A stretch of 53,879 nt of DNA from an uncultured Bacteroidota bacterium (GCA_937912115.1 CALDOI010000009.1:1-53879), one strand, 5' to 3'; positions 8,001-16,936 are shown, counted from the stretch's first letter. Numbers and translations: made by a program. The notes: generated by a model not told the origin, from the letters alone.

Positions 8001-8651
8001 ATGAAAGAAGAAAAAAAGAAATTTTTATACTCCCTTTTAATACCTGTTATCCTATTGGTTGTTATGTGGGCTATTAAGCTCATTGAGTTTGGATTTAATA
8101 CAAATTTTGTAACTCTTGGTAATTATCCTCTTGATATAAAGGGAATTAAGGGCATAGTACTAATGCCATTTATTCATGGAAGCTGGGATCATCTAATTGC
8201 AAATACAGCCCCATTTTTAATTCTGGCAACAGCATTATTTTATTTCTACCGAAGTATTTCGTTAAGAGTTTTTTTAGGGATATGGTTACTATCCGGGATT
8301 TGGGTTTGGTTTGGTGGTCGGCCATCATGGCATATTGGAGCAAGCGGAATTATATACGGACTATCAAGCTTTTTATTTGTAAGTGGTATGATAAGAAAAG
8401 ACTCTCGCTTGGCAGCCCTTGCTCTTATTGTAATATTTTTATATGGAAGTTTAATTTGGGGAGTATTTCCCGATTTTTATCCCAAAGAAAAAAATGTTAG
8501 TTGGGAAGGCCACCTTGGAGGCGCAGTTGCCGGCCTATTAATGGCATTGTATTATCGTAATTCAGGACCTCAACGAAAACAATATTCCTGGGAACTTGAA
8601 GATGAAATTCCGGATGATATGGAAAATGAATACTGGAAAATAAAACAATAA
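8001..8651 (+). CDS. Rhomboid family intramembrane serine protease
   Basis: 216 aa from the chosen start. Six hydrophobic segments. The catalytic dyad is visible: S115 in HIGASGIIYG and H171 in EGHLGGAVAG. H59 and N68 in FIHGSWDHLIANT provide the oxyanion-side residues of rhomboids. Cleaves membrane proteins within the inner membrane; substrate unknown. I chose the Met at 8001 (MKEEKKKF) rather than the in-frame Met at 7971, because rhomboids begin with a short charged tail just before the first helix. A bidirectional terminator hairpin follows the stop directly. The soluble tail after residue 188 is acidic. Confidence 0.9.
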   Translation: MKEEKKKFLYSLLIPVILLVVMWAIKLIEFGFNTNFVTLGNYPLDIKGIKGIVLMPFIHGSWDHLIANTAPFLILATALFYFYRSISLRVFLGIWLLSGIWVWFGGRPSWHIGASGIIYGLSSFLFVSGMIRKDSRLAALALIVIFLYGSLIWGVFPDFYPKEKNVSWEGHLGGAVAGLLMALYYRNSGPQRKQYSWELEDEIPDDMENEYWKIKQ

Positions 8652-8685
8652 AAAAAGCGTCACCATTATTACGATAACGCTTTTT
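8652..8685. terminator. Bidirectional intrinsic terminator
   Basis: AAAAAGCGT at 8652-8660 pairs exactly with ACGCTTTTT at 8677-8685. The A-rich and T-rich arms serve both directions, and it sits between the convergent rhomboid gene and the PEGA-like gene. Confidence 0.75.
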
Positions 8686-8701
8686 ACATTTGTGTATAAT
8701 A

Positions 8702-9385
8702 TTATTTACTTAAGCGCGACTGGAGTTCGTCAAAAATATTTCCATACTTTCTAAGTACCCTGTCCCATTCACGATACAGCTCATCACTTTTCACACTTGT
8801 TCCCGGGTTTCTCGACTCTTCGCTTACCAATTTAACTTTATATGTTAAAGGATCCATATCGCCAAGTTTTACAATAATTCTTGTACGTATTGTATTTTGC
8901 TTGAAAGTTTGGATTACCCATGAAGTTCTCAAATACCCCGTTTCTCTATCGGTAACCTCAATAATATCAAAATACGAAGTTATTATCATACTTATAAGTT
9001 TCCAGGCGTCTTCCTCACTCTTGGTTGTTTTCAGTTCTATATCTATATTGGCAATATCTGTCTGAATAGATGCATCATATGCATCATCTGGTATCATTTC
9101 AACATAATATGTTTTTGGTGGAGCGGCACTGCCTTTTTTATTGCAGAAGGAAATTGTTTCGTCAAGAAATCCAACTTTTTCAATTTTTACAGTAACACAG
9201 CTATTACTAAGTACTAGCACGTCAGCCTGACCTTTACCCATTAGTTTTCCGTCGATGTAAATTTCAGCATCGTTTTCAGAAGCGCTTAGTTTAACTTTCT
9301 TCTTTCCAGCAAAGGCATCAACAGAGAACATAGTACTTAGTATGAAAACCAAAATAAAACTTAGTAATGTGTAATTTCTTATCAT
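8702..9385 (-). CDS. Secreted PEGA-like domain protein
   Basis: 227 aa. N-terminal signal peptide ending near SVDAFA, so exported to the periplasm. Residues 30-75 (KVKLSASENDAEIYIDGKLMGKG) resemble the PEGA fold, a small beta domain of cell-surface proteins. The C-terminal part, about 105-225, is a separate alpha/beta domain (DIELKTTKSEEDAWKLISMIITSYFDII) that I do not recognise. No enzyme motif. Single gene with its own -7 box. Confidence 0.72.
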   Translation of the reverse strand: MIRNYTLLSFILVFILSTMFSVDAFAGKKKVKLSASENDAEIYIDGKLMGKGQADVLVLSNSCVTVKIEKVGFLDETISFCNKKGSAAPPKTYYVEMIPDDAYDASIQTDIANIDIELKTTKSEEDAWKLISMIITSYFDIIEVTDRETGYLRTSWVIQTFKQNTIRTRIIVKLGDMDPLTYKVKLVSEESRNPGTSVKSDELYREWDRVLRKYGNIFDELQSRLSK

Positions 9386-9426
9386 ATTAATATGCGATTT
9401 AGTTTATCGATTTTAGAATTGCATAG

Positions 9427-9434
9427 CAAAGATA
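9427..9434 (-). promoter_or_regulatory. Candidate -7 box for the PEGA-like gene
   Basis: TATCTTTG on the minus strand, 42 bp upstream of the start. A possible -33 TTG (CAA at 9452-9454 on plus) gives a 17-bp spacer, slightly short of the usual 19-21. Confidence 0.4.
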
Positions 9435-9561
9435 CCAAAAATTAAGAATATCAAAACTAAAAGACAGTTCACAAAAAAATATCATCTTCGTGTTATGCTG
9501 GATCATCTATGGATAGATGGTACATAAGTAATATGTTATTAATTTGTTAAAAAATGAAACT

Positions 9562-9582
9562 CCTCGCAGTAAGCTGACGAGG
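9562..9582. repeat. Stem-loop repeat CCTCGCAG/CTGaCGAGG
   Basis: CCTCGCAG (9562-9569) pairs with CTG-A-CGAGG (9574-9582) with one bulged A. It has a short four-base loop and lies beside the other palindromic elements of this spacer. No T-run follows, so it is not a standard terminator. Confidence 0.45.
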
Positions 9583-9706
9583 TATCTCAATGGATCTTTC
9601 TTTTTCAATACCCATCAAGATGCGGGCAACCAGCCTAACATACCTTTGGTAGTTAAACCGGCTGGCAGGTAAAACCCATGAAATCCCTCGACTATCGCTC
9701 GGGATC

Positions 9707-9737
9707 CCTGCCTGCAATGCCATTTTCGGCAGGCAGG
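9707..9737. repeat. Palindromic repeat CCTGCCTG/CAGGCAGG
   Basis: A perfect 8-bp stem (9707-9714 with 9730-9737) around a 15-base loop. Its arms match the CCTGCC/GGCAGG arms of the element at 171-217, so the two probably belong to one dispersed family. Confidence 0.5.
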
Positions 9738-9748
9738 AGTTCGGCTAT

Positions 9749-9771
9749 ATGATTTTGAAAACCAAAATCAT
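9749..9771. repeat. Perfect 9-bp stem-loop
   Basis: ATGATTTTG (9749-9757), loop AAAAC, CAAAATCAT (9763-9771). It lies about 80 bp beyond the acyltransferase stop, but no T-run follows on either strand. Confidence 0.45.
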
Positions 9772-9848
9772 AGACTCACTGATTCAAATTGGTTAGATTC
9801 CCTAATAAAAGGTTCTGTATTCAAACTCTAAAATAAATTGTCTAATCA

Positions 9849-10391
9849 TTATAGATTAAACTGTTCAGGATGTTTTGCTTTTATACCACGATAAAAGTCT
9901 TCAATTTCCTTAAAATCTTTTTCCATATCGCCAGTTGGGTAAAACGGAGGTCCCACGCCTGCAATTTTCTTTTCATAATCAATGTAGGAAAGTAAGATTG
10001 GAATATTTGCTTCAACAGCTATATGATAAAAACCCATCTTCCATTTTTTAGTAAGTTTTCGTGTACCCTCGGGAGCAATAGTTAGAAACATTGGATCGTT
10101 ATTTTTAAACAATTCTACAATTTGCAGAACTTTGCTTGTTGCTCTTCCCCTATCTATTGGGATACCGCCCACTTTTTCCAATAAACTACCCAATGGGCCA
10201 TTAAATGCTTCCTTTTTTATAAGCACTTTAACTGGTATTCTATGAATCCAACAATAAAACCTACCTATGTAGAAATCAAGATTACTTGTGTGTGGTGCTA
10301 CCAAGAATATAGCCTTGGTTATATTATCAGGTACACTCCCCAGAGCTTTCCATCCAAATATAAAATATATAAATTTAGAGATTATTCTCAT
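9849..10391 (-). CDS. Small PlsC-like acyltransferase (copy A)
   Basis: 180 aa. 1-acylglycerol-3-phosphate acyltransferase-like fold. The catalytic HX4D is H34-TSNL-D39, the acceptor-binding motif is GGIPIDR (75-81) and EGTR is at 108-111. It is shorter than classical PlsC (about 240 aa) and lacks the N-terminal membrane helices. Probably a peripheral inner-membrane enzyme that acylates a lysophospholipid or another lipid acceptor. Last gene of an operon after the histidine kinase and receiver genes (39 bp from the receiver gene). A paralogue at 28884-29432 has all three motifs at the same residue numbers and also adjoins a sensor kinase. Acceptor unknown. Confidence 0.87.
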   Translation of the reverse strand: MRIISKFIYFIFGWKALGSVPDNITKAIFLVAPHTSNLDFYIGRFYCWIHRIPVKVLIKKEAFNGPLGSLLEKVGGIPIDRGRATSKVLQIVELFKNNDPMFLTIAPEGTRKLTKKWKMGFYHIAVEANIPILLSYIDYEKKIAGVGPPFYPTGDMEKDFKEIEDFYRGIKAKHPEQFNL

Positions 10392-10430
10392 AGATTTTCA
10401 ATTATAATTTACAAAGCATTCAATATCACA

Positions 10431-10799
10431 TTAATTTTTTAATAGTATTTCAACCTTATTGATTAGATCAGTAATATTTACCGGTTTTTCGAGGGCAAAT
10501 TTAGCTCCAAGTTTAAGTGCACTATCTAAATAATTGTAGGCACTACCCAATCCACCTCCCGATATTGCAATAATCTTTACACTACTATTATATGCCTTAA
10601 GATTCAATATAGTTTCAATCCCTTCCTGAGTTGGCATTAGTATATCAAGTATTACTACATCTGGTTTATGATGCAAATATTGCTGCTCGCCAACACTTCC
10701 GTTTTCGGCAACAATTACTTCATGATTAACCTTTTCCAAGGCTCTTCTAAACACATTTCGTATATTTTCCTCATCATCTACAACCAATATCTTACCCAT
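10431..10799 (-). CDS. Single-domain response regulator (CheY-like receiver)
   Basis: 122 aa, a complete receiver domain with no output domain. Acidic pair D8-D9, phospho-acceptor D52 (VVILDILMP), S80 and K105 (ALEKP) are all present, so it should accept phosphate. It sits 93 bp downstream of the PAS histidine kinase and is its likely partner. The kinase's own N-terminal receiver-like domain lacks the Asp. With no DNA-binding domain it must act by protein contact or as a phosphate relay. The acyltransferase gene follows 39 bp later. Confidence 0.92.
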   Translation of the reverse strand: MGKILVVDDEENIRNVFRRALEKVNHEVIVAENGSVGEQQYLHHKPDVVILDILMPTQEGIETILNLKAYNSSVKIIAISGGGLGSAYNYLDSALKLGAKFALEKPVNITDLINKVEILLKN

Positions 10800-10892
10800 T
10801 CCAGTTAGCTTATTTTTGTTTGAATACGATCAATTTTTCCAGCGATAAATATAGAGAAATATCTATAACAACACTGTTAGTTTTTTAAATAT

Positions 10893-13544
10893 CTACTTGA
10901 TTAGGCTCTCTAAATTATTGTGATAGGGTAAATAAATGTTAAAAGTAGTTCCCATGTTTTCCTTACTAATCACATTTATCAGTCCTTTATGCTGCGATAT
11001 TATTCCAAACGCAGTCGACAATCCAAGGCCGGTTCCTTTATCAAGTCCTTTAGTTGTAAAATATGGTTCAAAAATACGCCTTTTTGTATCTGAATCCATC
11101 CCATGTCCATTGTCGGAAACACTTATAAGTATATAGTTTCCAGGTTTTGCCCAGGTATTTGATGAACAGAAATCTTCACTGATTGAAACACTGCTAGTAA
11201 CAACTTTAATGATACCACCATTGGGCATGGCATCTCTTGCATTTATAAATAAATTCATTATAACCTGATCAACTTGCCCACCATCGGCAACAATACTTGG
11301 CAAACTTTTTTGTGGTACAAACTCAACAAAAATGTTATTTCTATTATTTCGGTTTGTTGCCTCAACAATTGGAAGGATGATATCGTTAATATCGATTTCT
11401 GTTTTATTCATAAACTGCTCTTTACCAACAGCCAAGAGACTCTTTGTTAATAAAGTTGCACGTCTTACATGCTTCTTAATTTGTTCAATATCTTCCCATC
11501 GTTGGGTAGTATCATCTAATCCTTCTTTTGCAAAATCAACATAAGCCACTATCGACTGTAGGATGTTATTAAAATTATGTGCAATTCCACTAGCCATTAA
11601 ACCAATGGCCTCCATTTTTTGTGCATGTTGTAACTGCGTTTCCAATTGACGGCGTTTTGTTATATCCCTTCCCAATACAACCAGTGCTTTTCTAGTACCA
11701 TCGGGATGATATACTGGAACCTTAATAACTTCAATGGTTTTTACTGACTCATCCATTGTTTGTATTTGTTCTTCTATAATAGTTGTGTGTTTTTTCTCCC
11801 AGGCAATTTCATCTGTTTCGTTACAGTTTAAAAAGTACTTTCTGTATATTTCACTTTGTTTAGCAATTTCAAAATTCTTTTTCTCAAAATAATCATGTTT
11901 TTCGATCTGAAAAAGTTTAAGCATTGCTTTGTTTGCCATAAGCCATCTGCCATGGCCATCCTTAAAACAAATGATATCGGGACTTGCATTTAATACAGTT
12001 GATAGTTGCTCTTCCCTTATTTTTATTTTATTTTGAATTTTGGTTTGTTCCGTAATGTCGTGCGTATGAGAAATCGCACCCATAAACCTTCCATCATCAT
12101 CATATAGCGCTGAAATACTTCTCCTTACCAGTAATAGGCGGTTCTTTAATGTTTTCAAATATAACTCTATTTCAAACTTTCCCACTTCTTTTAGAACAGG
12201 GAAATTTTCCTGAAATTTATTTAACTCTTCCTCTGGCAGATACTCTGTTACATGAGTATTAATAATTTCATCCCGGTCACCCTCAATTAATAAACAAAAT
12301 GCACTATTGCAATCGATTATTATTCCATTTTCATCAATTACAAAAATTGGATCAGGCGCTTCTGAAAAAAGAGTTCTAAATTTCTTTTCGCTGGAAATTA
12401 AATTATCTGATATTTTTTTTGATTCTGTAATATCGACAAGAGCACCCACAATGCTTGTAACTTTTCCATCAACTTTTATGGGTGTTTCGTTTACTTCAAC
12501 CCAGATTTTGCGTCCATTTTTTCCAATTAGCTCAAGTTTAAACGGAGGCTGAGCTTCTCCAGTTTCAACTGCTCTTTGAGTACTTAATCTCCCTTGTTCA
12601 TTTATTGGGTTATCAGTATATAATGAAGATCGCATATTAATGAAATAATCAGGATCACAATCAAAAAACTCCTCCGTTTTAGGGCTGACATATGTGAACC
12701 TGCCATCGGTATTGTGGGAGTAAAAAAGATTTGTCGAATGTTCAATTATATTGCTAATTCTCTCTTCGCGAGTTTCAATTTGCTTTTCGATTTTGTGTTT
12801 TTCTGTAAGGTCCCGAATAATACAAAAATAGGAATTGGTATTAATCAGTTTCGAATTCATCTCAACCGGAATAGTCGTGCCAGTTTTTGATACTATATTA
12901 CGTTCATTTATAACCGCTTCCCCTATATCAACCCTCTCGTATTGCAATGGCTTTGATTGTAATTCTTCCTTCGAGAAAATATTACTCATATTCATGCTAA
13001 GCAATTCTTCCCGTGAATAGCCCGTTAATTTGCATGCAGCATTGTTAACCTCTGTAAAATCACCTGCATAATTACCTTTGAATATCGCATCTGTTGCCTG
13101 CTCAATTAATGTAGAATACGATTGTAAATTATTTTCAATTATACTCTTGTCTAATTTTACTATATCTCTTAACCGATTTAATTCCAGAATATTTTTAACC
13201 GCATGACCAAGTCTTGAGATAGTATTTAAATTGATATAATCATCTAAATCATCACCAATATTCATCATTGCTTCCTCGAAACTAACACTCCCGGAATAAA
13301 CAATAATAGGTATTTTCGATTCATTGTCAATACCAAGGTTTAAGGCATCCTTAACTACCAAAGTAGCAAAAGTGTATTCAACAAAAAGTATATTTGGATT
13401 AAATTCGGATAGCTTTGACAAAAATTCATTTTGATTGTTAATGAGGCTACACCTAAAGTTTAACCCTTCATCAACCAACGTGTCAATAAATATTTCTGTA
13501 AGAGATGGGTCTTCGTATAGAAAAAGAAATCTTTGTTTCGTCAT
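10893..13544 (-). CDS. Histidine kinase with pseudo-receiver and four PAS domains
   Basis: 883 aa, no membrane helix, so a soluble sensor kinase. Order: receiver-like domain 1-125 in which E56 occupies the phospho-acceptor position (NILFVEYTF), then PAS about 143-250, 262-377, 385-500 and 513-632, then the DHp helix with H656 in ASGIAHNFNNILQS, and the ATPase domain with N764 (VIMNLFINARDAMP), DNGHGM (811-816) and GTGLGLS (837-843). HNFNN rather than HELRTP places it in the HPK4-like group. The multiple PAS domains suggest redox, ligand or light sensing, but no cofactor residue can be assigned. It heads the operon with the receiver and acyltransferase genes. Confidence 0.92.
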   Translation of the reverse strand: MTKQRFLFLYEDPSLTEIFIDTLVDEGLNFRCSLINNQNEFLSKLSEFNPNILFVEYTFATLVVKDALNLGIDNESKIPIIVYSGSVSFEEAMMNIGDDLDDYINLNTISRLGHAVKNILELNRLRDIVKLDKSIIENNLQSYSTLIEQATDAIFKGNYAGDFTEVNNAACKLTGYSREELLSMNMSNIFSKEELQSKPLQYERVDIGEAVINERNIVSKTGTTIPVEMNSKLINTNSYFCIIRDLTEKHKIEKQIETREERISNIIEHSTNLFYSHNTDGRFTYVSPKTEEFFDCDPDYFINMRSSLYTDNPINEQGRLSTQRAVETGEAQPPFKLELIGKNGRKIWVEVNETPIKVDGKVTSIVGALVDITESKKISDNLISSEKKFRTLFSEAPDPIFVIDENGIIIDCNSAFCLLIEGDRDEIINTHVTEYLPEEELNKFQENFPVLKEVGKFEIELYLKTLKNRLLLVRRSISALYDDDGRFMGAISHTHDITEQTKIQNKIKIREEQLSTVLNASPDIICFKDGHGRWLMANKAMLKLFQIEKHDYFEKKNFEIAKQSEIYRKYFLNCNETDEIAWEKKHTTIIEEQIQTMDESVKTIEVIKVPVYHPDGTRKALVVLGRDITKRRQLETQLQHAQKMEAIGLMASGIAHNFNNILQSIVAYVDFAKEGLDDTTQRWEDIEQIKKHVRRATLLTKSLLAVGKEQFMNKTEIDINDIILPIVEATNRNNRNNIFVEFVPQKSLPSIVADGGQVDQVIMNLFINARDAMPNGGIIKVVTSSVSISEDFCSSNTWAKPGNYILISVSDNGHGMDSDTKRRIFEPYFTTKGLDKGTGLGLSTAFGIISQHKGLINVISKENMGTTFNIYLPYHNNLESLIK

Positions 13545-13587
13545 ACACCAGATAATATTCTAATGAGCAGATAATAAGGATGGTTCA

Positions 13588-14235
13588 CTACTTATTATCT
13601 GAAAGCACACCCTCTTTATAATAGAGCACTTTCTCAAGCACACCTTCAGCATTATACCATTTTTCTGTACCATGTTTCAAGTTATTAACATAGGTAATTT
13701 CTCGCATCAAACTACCATTTGGATGCCAGGCTTTTTGAATTCCACTGCCCATGGTATAATTACCTGTTCCAATAATTTCTCCGCTTAAATTGTAATATAG
13801 CCATTGTCCTGAAAAGTAACCACCAACGTAACTACCACTAATTCGTATTCCTCCCGATGGATACCTAAGAATATATGATCCGTTTAACGTGTCATTTTTA
13901 TAATTCTCTTCCGACAATAAGTTTCCATACTCATCGTACATTGTTGCCAAACCTTCAAGATTTCCGTTTTTATAGTGTGCCTTTGATTCAAAATTTCCAT
14001 TTTGATACCAGCGAATTTGAGCTCCTTCAAGAGTGTTGTTAATATAATTAACCTCCTGCTCCTTATTCCCATTTTCATAATACCAAATGGCTTTACCATT
14101 GAGCTTGTTATCTTTATATTCTAATTCAGACTGTATGTTACCACTATCCCAATACTTTTTACGAGTATCCTTACAACTTGTAAAAAATAATATAACGGTA
14201 GAAAGTAAAAGAAATATATTTAATGGCCTAATCAT
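13588..14235 (-). CDS. YwqK/MORN-repeat lipoprotein
   Basis: 215 aa from the preferred start. Signal peptide MIRPLNIFLLLSTVILFF with lipobox FTSC, lipidation at C21. The body is a series of about 22-residue repeats with the pattern W-Y-x-N-G-x (IWYYENGNKEQEV, IRWYQNGNFESKA, MYDEYGNLLSEE, KAWHPNGSLMREI, EKWYNAEGVLEKV), the YwqK family, which forms extended beta sheets like MORN repeats. An in-frame Met five codons earlier (14250) would lengthen the overlap with the upstream LysM gene from 8 to 23 bp. The inner Met gives a better signal peptide. Probably co-translated with the LysM gene. The family label 'antitoxin' found in databases is not supported here. Confidence 0.83.
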   Translation of the reverse strand: MIRPLNIFLLLSTVILFFTSCKDTRKKYWDSGNIQSELEYKDNKLNGKAIWYYENGNKEQEVNYINNTLEGAQIRWYQNGNFESKAHYKNGNLEGLATMYDEYGNLLSEENYKNDTLNGSYILRYPSGGIRISGSYVGGYFSGQWLYYNLSGEIIGTGNYTMGSGIQKAWHPNGSLMREITYVNNLKHGTEKWYNAEGVLEKVLYYKEGVLSDNK

Positions 14236-16936
14236 CAACGTACTGATCATTTATAGGAAACAATAAATAATCGGGAACTTTACTTTCCGACATTTTCTTT
14301 AATTGTAGCATGTTCCAGTAATTGTTCTCAAAGTTATTGGTGTTACCTACCCTGTTAAAACTAAAAGTTCCCTGAAGCAATTCCATTGGAAAATACTCAA
14401 GACATCTGTTAAAATCATTTCCCATATAAAACAATGAACTTATAAAGTAATATGTTATATCAAAGCCCGAAAAAGCATAAGCTTCAGGCTCAGTTTTAAA
14501 TCTATTTCTGAACAAGTAGATGAAATCCTGTGTTTTATCAAGTTCATAATCAACATAACTCGACGAAAAGTAATTTAACTTAAGGTTGTTCATTTTAACA
14601 TTATTCAGGTTATTTATGCGCTCCCACGAAGGCATTCCAATGAGTTTTATATCGAAAGTATCCCTACTTTCGTTTAAACGATTAAGAACATCCAGAATAA
14701 AAGATTTTTTAGATCCATAAAGCACAACAATATTACTTCTTATTGGCGAAGCCATTTCATAAAATGGGTAAAGGCTATCATTTGAATAAACTATTCGGGT
14801 TAGGTAATTATTAATAACAGTACTGTCACTTATGTTGTATTCAAGTATCTCGGGATATATTTCTGTTCCTTCAAAAATAAAAGGAGGGTTAGTTGTTGTT
14901 TCATCAAATAAAGTATCCCGTATTGCTACTGAATATGAGAGATTAAATAGTTCTTCGTTACTAATTTTAACCTGATTATTAATCGTCGACATAATACCAT
15001 TATTGACTTCAGTTACTATGTCGGCGTCTTCATATGAATTTTCAGAAATCAGGAATACCTTACTACTACTACACGAATTACTGATAAATGTTTCAAGCAT
15101 ATTGATTTGAGATTGTCCGCTTGGCATTATTTTGATAACTGTGTTATAATCATTTACAACTGCGCTGCGATATGACAGTGGGTTAACAACAGGAATATTA
15201 AAATTACCGGAAAACAGAGCCACCTGATTGAAGCTGTTGTTGAAAAATGGTCCAATTATTAGATCCATTGTTCTAAGCTCTTTTTGTTGAAGTACTTTTA
15301 TTGTTTTAGTGATATTCTTATCAACATCATAAACAAAAAACTCAACATTTACACCTTGTTTTGCTAATGAGTCTAATGCAATTAGTGCGCCCTCATAAAA
15401 TTGAATAAACCTAAAAGGCTTAAAAAATGGCTGAGGTTTCATAAAGAATTGTTCATAATTTAAGCTGTCAGCATCTTCCAACGAAAGAGGAATCATAAGA
15501 GCTACTTTAAATACCCTGTCCGTATCAGGTGAAAAATCACAATCCTCAGTTATAATTATATCGCCGTTATCATCATCTCTAATGTCTTCAATATCCTGTT
15601 CAATTTCAGTAATAAAGGGAAGTGATGGAATAATTATTGCGTGGCTTCCAACTGGGATTTTAATTTCCTGACTTGTGTATAACTTATTTCCCAAATCAGG
15701 GTTAAACTCTTTAATTTCATAAGCATTAATCCTATACAGCTTAGCAATTTTACGAACTTTGGTATTGGATGTTACCTTGTGAATAATATAAGGATTACTT
15801 ATTTTTTTTTTTGGAACAATAATTATTTGTCCGATTTTTATGCTGCTTGTGAGACCCGGGTTTGCCTCAATAATTTCAGCAACTGTAAGTCCATACTCTC
15901 GACCAATACTATAGAGGGTTTCCTTCTTTTTAACCATGTGCTTAATTACCTCTGATTCCTGCTTGGCTGGCTTTGCAATAGTTGTATCAGTCTTAGTAGT
16001 AATATCCAGTATTCTAGGTTCTGGTTTTTCTTCTGTTTCTTTTGGTGATGGTTCTTCTATTTCTTTTGGTGATGGTTCTTCTATTTTAGCTTTGTCGGGA
16101 ATCCGTAATCTATCACCTTTAGCCACTGAATTACTCAATCCGGGATTTGCAGCTTTTAACAACTCCACCGGAATATCATACTTCTTAGCAATACTTTGTG
16201 TTGTTTCACCAAGTATAACTACATGCCTATAATCCTGTATAACTGGTATTTCGGGATCAAAACTAACGGTTTCTGAAGCCGGTTTACCCGATTTTTTTAC
16301 TACTAGTGGTGATTTGGGCTTTTCTTGAGTCCTTTCACCATTTTTTGTGGAAGGTTCTGCTAATTGCCTTTTAACAGGTGTGGTACTTGGTTTTTTTGTT
16401 GGTGATTTATAAGTACTAGTTCTTGTTTTGACAACATTAGGAATGCTTGCGGTTACCTTTCCATCCAAAATATCAAATGCATCTTCAACTGGTACTTTTA
16501 CATATTCACCTTCGCGAAAAGGTGAATGAAGATTTGGGTTTGCCTTAACGATATATTTTTCAGGAATTAAATAAATGGAGCTAATTTGTTCAAATGTTTC
16601 GTTATTTGAGGCAACATGGTAAAAGAAGTCGAAATTAGACATAACAACCTCTTCTTTTAACTCTGTTTCTTTGTTAACTGTTGGGATAAGAATACTTTGA
16701 TTAATTGCAATCGCTTGTTTGGTACCAGGGTTCTCAAAATATATTTCGTCGGGTGTTACACCATAAGCTCTGGAAATTGAATAAACGGTTTGTCCTTTTT
16801 GAACGGTATGAATATAGTATGATTTGCCGTTTCGTGTTTCAATAATATCTGATCTGGGTATAATAACCGACTGAGCACTAATTGCCAATGCAAAAAATGA
16901 GATAATGGTAATAAATATTATTCTTCTGATTTCCAT
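14228..16936 (-). CDS. Five-LysM protein with C-terminal PBP1-like ligand-binding domain
   Basis: 902 aa. Signal peptide 1-22 (ends ISAQ), so periplasmic. LysM domains lie at about 40-86, 105-150, 236-281, 332-376 and 383-429, separated by Pro/Lys/Thr/Glu-rich linkers. From about 475 (VFKVALMIPLSLEDADS) to the end is a type 1 periplasmic-binding-protein fold like those of amino-acid receptors, with the typical IIGPFFNNS and VVNPLS segments. The LysM array should bind peptidoglycan, placing the binding lobe at the cell wall. Similar LysM-PBP1 proteins occur across Bacteroidota, but five LysM copies is at the long end from memory. The linker near 286-301 holds a duplicated EEPSPKE unit. Downstream overlap with the YwqK lipoprotein gene. 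Ligand unknown. Confidence 0.86.
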   Translation of the reverse strand: MEIRRIIFITIISFFALAISAQSVIIPRSDIIETRNGKSYYIHTVQKGQTVYSISRAYGVTPDEIYFENPGTKQAIAINQSILIPTVNKETELKEEVVMSNFDFFYHVASNNETFEQISSIYLIPEKYIVKANPNLHSPFREGEYVKVPVEDAFDILDGKVTASIPNVVKTRTSTYKSPTKKPSTTPVKRQLAEPSTKNGERTQEKPKSPLVVKKSGKPASETVSFDPEIPVIQDYRHVVILGETTQSIAKKYDIPVELLKAANPGLSNSVAKGDRLRIPDKAKIEEPSPKEIEEPSPKETEEKPEPRILDITTKTDTTIAKPAKQESEVIKHMVKKKETLYSIGREYGLTVAEIIEANPGLTSSIKIGQIIIVPKKKISNPYIIHKVTSNTKVRKIAKLYRINAYEIKEFNPDLGNKLYTSQEIKIPVGSHAIIIPSLPFITEIEQDIEDIRDDDNGDIIITEDCDFSPDTDRVFKVALMIPLSLEDADSLNYEQFFMKPQPFFKPFRFIQFYEGALIALDSLAKQGVNVEFFVYDVDKNITKTIKVLQQKELRTMDLIIGPFFNNSFNQVALFSGNFNIPVVNPLSYRSAVVNDYNTVIKIMPSGQSQINMLETFISNSCSSSKVFLISENSYEDADIVTEVNNGIMSTINNQVKISNEELFNLSYSVAIRDTLFDETTTNPPFIFEGTEIYPEILEYNISDSTVINNYLTRIVYSNDSLYPFYEMASPIRSNIVVLYGSKKSFILDVLNRLNESRDTFDIKLIGMPSWERINNLNNVKMNNLKLNYFSSSYVDYELDKTQDFIYLFRNRFKTEPEAYAFSGFDITYYFISSLFYMGNDFNRCLEYFPMELLQGTFSFNRVGNTNNFENNYWNMLQLKKMSESKVPDYLLFPINDQYVDD
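16032..16079. repeat. 24-bp tandem duplication inside the LysM protein gene
   Basis: Two copies of a 24-bp unit (16032-16055 and 16056-16079) differing at one position, in frame. It encodes the EEPSPKEI/EEPSPKET linker between LysM 3 and LysM 4. Likely replication slippage in a flexible linker. Confidence 0.8.

Larger units (their letters stand above)
9386..9848. other. Repeat-rich intergenic region
   Basis: 463 bp without a credible gene. It contains a -7 box (9427-9434) and, in the right half, at least three stem-loop repeats (9562-9582, 9707-9737, 9749-9771) plus an imperfect ATCCC/GGGAT pair at about 9683-9705. It is more GC-rich than the surroundings and looks like a patchwork of dispersed elements. 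Confidence 0.7.

Noticed and set aside
9386-9848. CRISPR array in the repeat-rich spacer
   Set aside because: The stem-loops differ from each other and have no regular unit length or spacing, and no cas gene is present.
13588-14235. Toxin-antitoxin system from the YwqK family name
   Set aside because: There is no toxin gene nearby, and the protein is a secreted lipoprotein, so the antitoxin label is not supported.
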